64,000 nt of DNA from Roseiflexus sp034432635 (GTDB lineage: Bacteria; Chloroflexota; Chloroflexia; Chloroflexales; Roseiflexaceae). Numbering within the stretch: position 1 is the stretch's first letter; each line of letters opens with the position of its first letter. Both the position numbers and the translations under genes were made by a program. The stretch spans positions 1 through 64,000 of the forward strand of contig DAOUBK010000064.1 in assembly GCA_034432635.1 (NCBI GenBank). The letters run 5' to 3'. The notes below the pieces were generated by a model, which was not told the origin of the DNA, searched no databases, and saw only the letters and a list, made by a program, of their open reading frames with translations. Below, piece after piece: positions 61,010 to 64,000 of the stretch.

Positions 61010-62359
61010 CTATTCTACAACAATCCGGTACAGGACGCCATTATTATACCCGGTGACGTACAACTCGCCGGTTTCGTCTTCGCCGAATGAAGCGATCTGC
61101 AAGCCGGATTGCAACAGTTCGACACGCTCCCATCCCGCGCCAGATGGACGCAACCCCCAGATACGCCCGCTGCAAAAGTCACCGAAGACATAGACGCCCT
61201 GCAAGGCGGGAAACGCCACACCACGGTAGACATGTCCGCCGGTAACAGAGCACCCCAGGCTATGCGGATAAACATCGATCGGTAGATCGAAAGCGCTACG
61301 CTCGCAGTTGTCGCGGCGGAAGCACTCATCCCCTTCCATTACATTCCAGCCCAGATTCGCCCCCGCAACCTGCCCGGCGCGCAGCAGGTGCACCTCTTCG
61401 AGTCGGTTCTGCCCGACATCGGCGACAAACAGGTCGCCGGTTGCACGGTCGAACGAGAAGCGCCACGGATTACGCACGCCGATCACCCAGTTTTCCTGTC
61501 GACCATCGACGCCATCTGCCCAGGGATTGTCAGGTGGAATAGTGTACGGGAGATCTTCGACATTGATGCGCAGTATCTTTCCAAGCAGCGTCGAACGATC
61601 CTGCCCCGCGCCCAGTGGATCCCCGGCGCTGCCGCCGTCACCCATCCCGATATAGAGCATTCCGTCAGGACCAAAGACAACCAGTCCACCATTGTGGTTA
61701 GCGAAGGGTTGTTCAATGGTCAACACCACCTGTTCGCTACCCGGATCGGCTCGGTCGCCGGTCGCGTTGAACCGTGAGACGACGGTATCGCCGTCGTTAT
61801 CGGTGTAATTGACGAAGAGCCAGCCATTCTCGCGGTAGCGCGGATGGAATGCGACACTCAGCAAGCCCTGCTCATTGGCGCGCGATCCTACCCGATCGGT
61901 AATATCCAGGAATGGTTCGGGTGCCACCTGTCCATCGCGCACGATCTTGATGCGCCCAACCTTCTCCACTACGAAGAGCCGTCCACTGCCATCGCCGGCG
62001 TGTGTGACGTGCAACGGACGATCAAACCCGTCGGCTATCTGTTGCAGTGCAATTGTGGGGGATCGCGTCCCGGACGGTTGCGGCGCAGGGGTGGCAACCG
62101 GCGCCACCGGTGCAGTGTCAGGTGTCGGCGGAACGGCAGTCGGTTGTGCAGGTGGCGCTGGCGTGGTTGCCGTTGTCGGTTGCGTAGGTGGCGCCGGCGT
62201 GGTCGCCATTATCGGTTGCGCAGGCGGTACCGGCGTCGTTACTGCGGTCGGTATCAACGTTCCCGTCGGTCGGTCGGCAAGCGGCGCGCGGGCAGGTAGC
62301 GCATTGCAAGCGGCGAGCGCCACGATTAGGAAAAGGAACAGGATCGAAAGAAAACGCAT
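61010..62359 (-). CDS. Secreted PQQ-type glucose/sorbosone dehydrogenase-like lipoprotein
   Basis: The 449-residue protein has a lipoprotein signal peptide (LFLFLIVALAACNA) and a Thr/Pro/Ala linker with TTPAPPTQPT-type repeats (about 35-90). A GSDH/Yli-type beta-propeller follows: DRPLHVTHAGDGSGRLFVVEK, RANEQGLLSVAFHPRY, NHNGGLVVFGPDGMLYIGMGDG, WAIGVRNPWRFSFDR-like segment, and GVYVFGDFCSGRIWGL. The family includes PQQ-dependent sugar dehydrogenases, but many members lack proven cofactor. ATG at 62359 follows AAGGAG. It is probably a surface or periplasm-side enzyme. Confidence 0.9.
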   Translation of the reverse strand: MRFLSILFLFLIVALAACNALPARAPLADRPTGTLIPTAVTTPVPPAQPIMATTPAPPTQPTTATTPAPPAQPTAVPPTPDTAPVAPVATPAPQPSGTRSPTIALQQIADGFDRPLHVTHAGDGSGRLFVVEKVGRIKIVRDGQVAPEPFLDITDRVGSRANEQGLLSVAFHPRYRENGWLFVNYTDNDGDTVVSRFNATGDRADPGSEQVVLTIEQPFANHNGGLVVFGPDGMLYIGMGDGGSAGDPLGAGQDRSTLLGKILRINVEDLPYTIPPDNPWADGVDGRQENWVIGVRNPWRFSFDRATGDLFVADVGQNRLEEVHLLRAGQVAGANLGWNVMEGDECFRRDNCERSAFDLPIDVYPHSLGCSVTGGHVYRGVAFPALQGVYVFGDFCSGRIWGLRPSGAGWERVELLQSGLQIASFGEDETGELYVTGYNNGVLYRIVVE

Positions 62360-62620
62360 CACATACTCCTTATGGTTTGTTCGATAGCAGAGGCGCGCTT
62401 CGCGTCAATCTGCCGGTTCACTCCCCGGATCGGCGTCGGTCCGAACCGCTGGCGGTGGCGAAGCGATCGTCCGGCAACTGTTATGATCCATTATGCCCGA
62501 TCCCGCCCGACGCTTCTCATCTTGCATATGAGAAACTGCTGAGAAATCGCTGGCGCGTTTGACATCGGAGTACGTTCGGGGTATGCTTCTGAAGGTTCAT
62601 AACCACAGACCGACAAATCT

Positions 62621-63574
62621 ATGATGCATGCCATGTCTCTCCCGCTTCCGGACGACATCGCCGAAGATCTCGCGGAAGTGGAACAGATCATTACCGTGCG
62701 GATGCACGCTCGTCCAATCGTCGCTCAAACTGCGAATACCGCAATGCGCGACACGGATAGAGTACGTCTGCGTGCTGCGCTTGTCATGCTGGCAGCACGT
62801 CCCGGTCGCTACGACTCGCGCCGGGTGGTTCACGCCGCCGCTGCTGCCGAACTTATTCACAGCGCCACAATCGTTCACGACAGCCTGATCAACGAAGCAG
62901 CGCGTCGCCTTGGGAAGCCGGTCGGCGATCAGCACTGGAACGGCGATGTGGCATTGATGACAGGCGACTATCTGCTGGCGCTAGCTGCGGCTGAGATGGC
63001 GCTGGCGCCGGATGCGCGCATCATCGGGATGTACTCGCGGGTGGTCATGACGTTCTGTGAGGGAAAACTGGCGCCAGTAACCGTTCTCGATCCACTCGAT
63101 CAGGCGCTGGCGCAGCACGAGTTCGTCGCTGAAAGCCGGACTGCCGCGCTGCTCGAAGCCGCTGCGCGCGTCGGTGTGGTATGCGGCAGTGGCGACGAGA
63201 CACTGGGCGATTGCCTTGGGCAGTTTGGTCGGGCGCTTGGCATGGCGCTTCACGTCGCTATCGAAGTGCGTGATTATGAGAGGGAAGGCAGTGATGCCGG
63301 GCGTGACCTGCGCGCCGGGCGGATCACGCTACCGTTGATCTGCGCTGCACACGCCGAGGGTGGCGACGAAATGGCAACAGTAATCAATCAGCATCCGCCC
63401 GATGCGCGCCACGCAGCAGAAGTTATCGCGCTGGTGCGGCGTGTCGGCGTTCCGCCGGCGCGTGCCAGAGCACAGCGTTATGTGCAACAGGCGATCGAGA
63501 CATTGACAGCGCTGCCGCCGAGCGATACCCGCAACGCGCTTGTGGCGCTTGCGGATTGGGTTGCTGCGATGTAA
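62621..63574 (+). CDS. Polyprenyl synthetase-like protein without the Asp-rich motifs
   Basis: The 317-residue helical protein follows the trans-prenyltransferase plan: RLRAALVMLAARPG, AAAAAELIHSATIVHDSL, GDYLLALAAAEMA and AGRITLPLI. The first Asp-rich motif, normally DDxxD, reads HDSLINE, and the second, normally DDxLD, reads VRDYERE. These motifs chelate Mg and diphosphate, so catalysis is doubtful. It may be a regulatory or small-subunit partner of an active synthase. The start ATG at 62621 has no clear ribosome site; MSLPLPDD at 62633 is an alternative. No isoprenoid genes flank it. Confidence 0.84.
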   Translation: MMHAMSLPLPDDIAEDLAEVEQIITVRMHARPIVAQTANTAMRDTDRVRLRAALVMLAARPGRYDSRRVVHAAAAAELIHSATIVHDSLINEAARRLGKPVGDQHWNGDVALMTGDYLLALAAAEMALAPDARIIGMYSRVVMTFCEGKLAPVTVLDPLDQALAQHEFVAESRTAALLEAAARVGVVCGSGDETLGDCLGQFGRALGMALHVAIEVRDYEREGSDAGRDLRAGRITLPLICAAHAEGGDEMATVINQHPPDARHAAEVIALVRRVGVPPARARAQRYVQQAIETLTALPPSDTRNALVALADWVAAM

Positions 63575-63608
63575 CACCAGGTCTTCAGGTCGATCGAGAC
63601 GCGCTCCC

Positions 63609-64000
63609 ATGGCTACTTTCACCCTGCGTTCCACCCGCCACGCACTGATTGTGACCCTGGCGGAACTCGAACTTGAGTTCTCTCTCGACGATGGCGGGTT
63701 ACGCGCACTGCGCCGACCGGGTGGACCGGACGTGATCGGGCGAGGCGCGCCGCAATCAGGCGTTGATGTCTCGCTCGCGGAAACCGGCTGGCTGTCCCAG
63801 CGTTCGTTCGCTCGCTATCTCAACCATTTCCTCTACGATATTCCCGGCGGCGTCGAGATCGTCATTGTCGTCGGTCTTGGTCCGCTGAAGATCTACGACC
63901 GCTATCGCGCGTTTGGGTCGTTCATAACACGCCGTATCAGTATCGAAAATACCGGTGACGAGGAACTGGCATTGTGTGGAGTACGCCTGACGCTCAGCGG
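63609..64000 (+). CDS. Unknown beta-rich protein, cut by the window end
   Basis: From the ATG at 63609 an open frame continues to the last base without a stop (130 codons). It reads MATFTLRSTRHALIVTLAEL, then LEFSLDDGGLRALRRPGG, GWLSQRSFARYLNHFLYDIP and RISIENTGDEELALCGVRL. Alternating polar and hydrophobic residues suggest beta-sandwich structure, as in N-terminal domains of some glycoside hydrolases. I do not name a family. It lies 34 bp after the prenyl-synthase-like gene and may be co-transcribed. Confidence 0.7.
   Translation, partial: MATFTLRSTRHALIVTLAELELEFSLDDGGLRALRRPGGPDVIGRGAPQSGVDVSLAETGWLSQRSFARYLNHFLYDIPGGVEIVIVVGLGPLKIYDRYRAFGSFITRRISIENTGDEELALCGVRLTLS

Overview
The window reads as a chromosomal segment of a filamentous anoxygenic Chloroflexota, most like Roseiflexus. 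I infer this from the character of the encoded proteins, the GC-rich housekeeping genes and the long Thr/Pro 'TPSPT' stalks; no database was searched. It is ordinary core chromosome cut by small decayed islands. Core functions include DNA replication and repair (dnaE, polX, a UvrD/PcrA helicase), translation (lysS, tRNA-Val, tRNA-Gly), transcription (greA, an ECF sigma factor), protein targeting (4.5S SRP RNA), and metabolism (trxB, moeA, metH, a cysteine desulfurase, an NAD/ADP-ribose operon).

Layout. 0-4 kb: an ABC ATPase converges on an M16C peptidase. 4-6.4 kb: a gene-poor island with a MITE-like element, a five-repeat CRISPR array with I-E geometry and no cas genes, a Cys-rich small protein and a broken PH-like gene. 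6.6-9.8 kb: a response regulator, rsbS-rsbT, a Nudix hydrolase, the SRP RNA and a ROK protein. 9.8-19.8 kb: a lamin-tail surface protein, trxB-moeA, a DUF2723 membrane protein coupled to an M20-like protein without its active site, a solute-binding lipoprotein and a membrane STAS protein. 19.8-21.3 kb: an IS701-type transposase remnant and hicB with a stub of hicA. 21.3-29.3 kb: dnaE, the sigma factor and a three-gene membrane/FAD cluster. 29.3-33.4 kb: toxin-antitoxin debris around an acyltransferase and an SDR protein. 33.4-39.9 kb: lysS, greA, polX, a HIT protein and a fused MNT-HEPN protein. 40-41 kb: a repeat island with a second MITE copy.

41-64 kb: a YbgC thioesterase, a CrtC-like lipoprotein, metH under a SAM-I riboswitch with terminator, tRNA-Val, a RecB-like protein with a degraded active site coupled to a cysteine desulfurase, cobalt-transporter (cbiQ/cbiO) remnants, a radical SAM/SPASM maturase broken by an amber codon and a frameshift, tRNA-Gly, an operon of NrtR-like regulator, nicotinamidase, macrodomain and UvrD, a PucR regulator, a PQQ-type sugar dehydrogenase, a prenyl-synthase homologue without its Asp-rich motifs, and a gene running off the window.

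Two themes recur. First, many accessory genes are decayed or lack catalytic residues: PH-like, M20, Doc, MNT, hicA, RecB-like, CbiO/CbiQ, the radical SAM maturase and the prenyl synthase. Second, families of short dispersed repeats sit at the points of decay. Good promoters (TTGACA-17-TATAAT type) are visible for the sigma factor, SRP RNA, response regulator, hicB, nrtR, metH and tRNA-Val. The most interesting candidates are the fused MNT-HEPN protein, the broken Cys-rich radical SAM maturase, the cas-less CRISPR array with a duplicated spacer, and the NAD/macrodomain/helicase operon.
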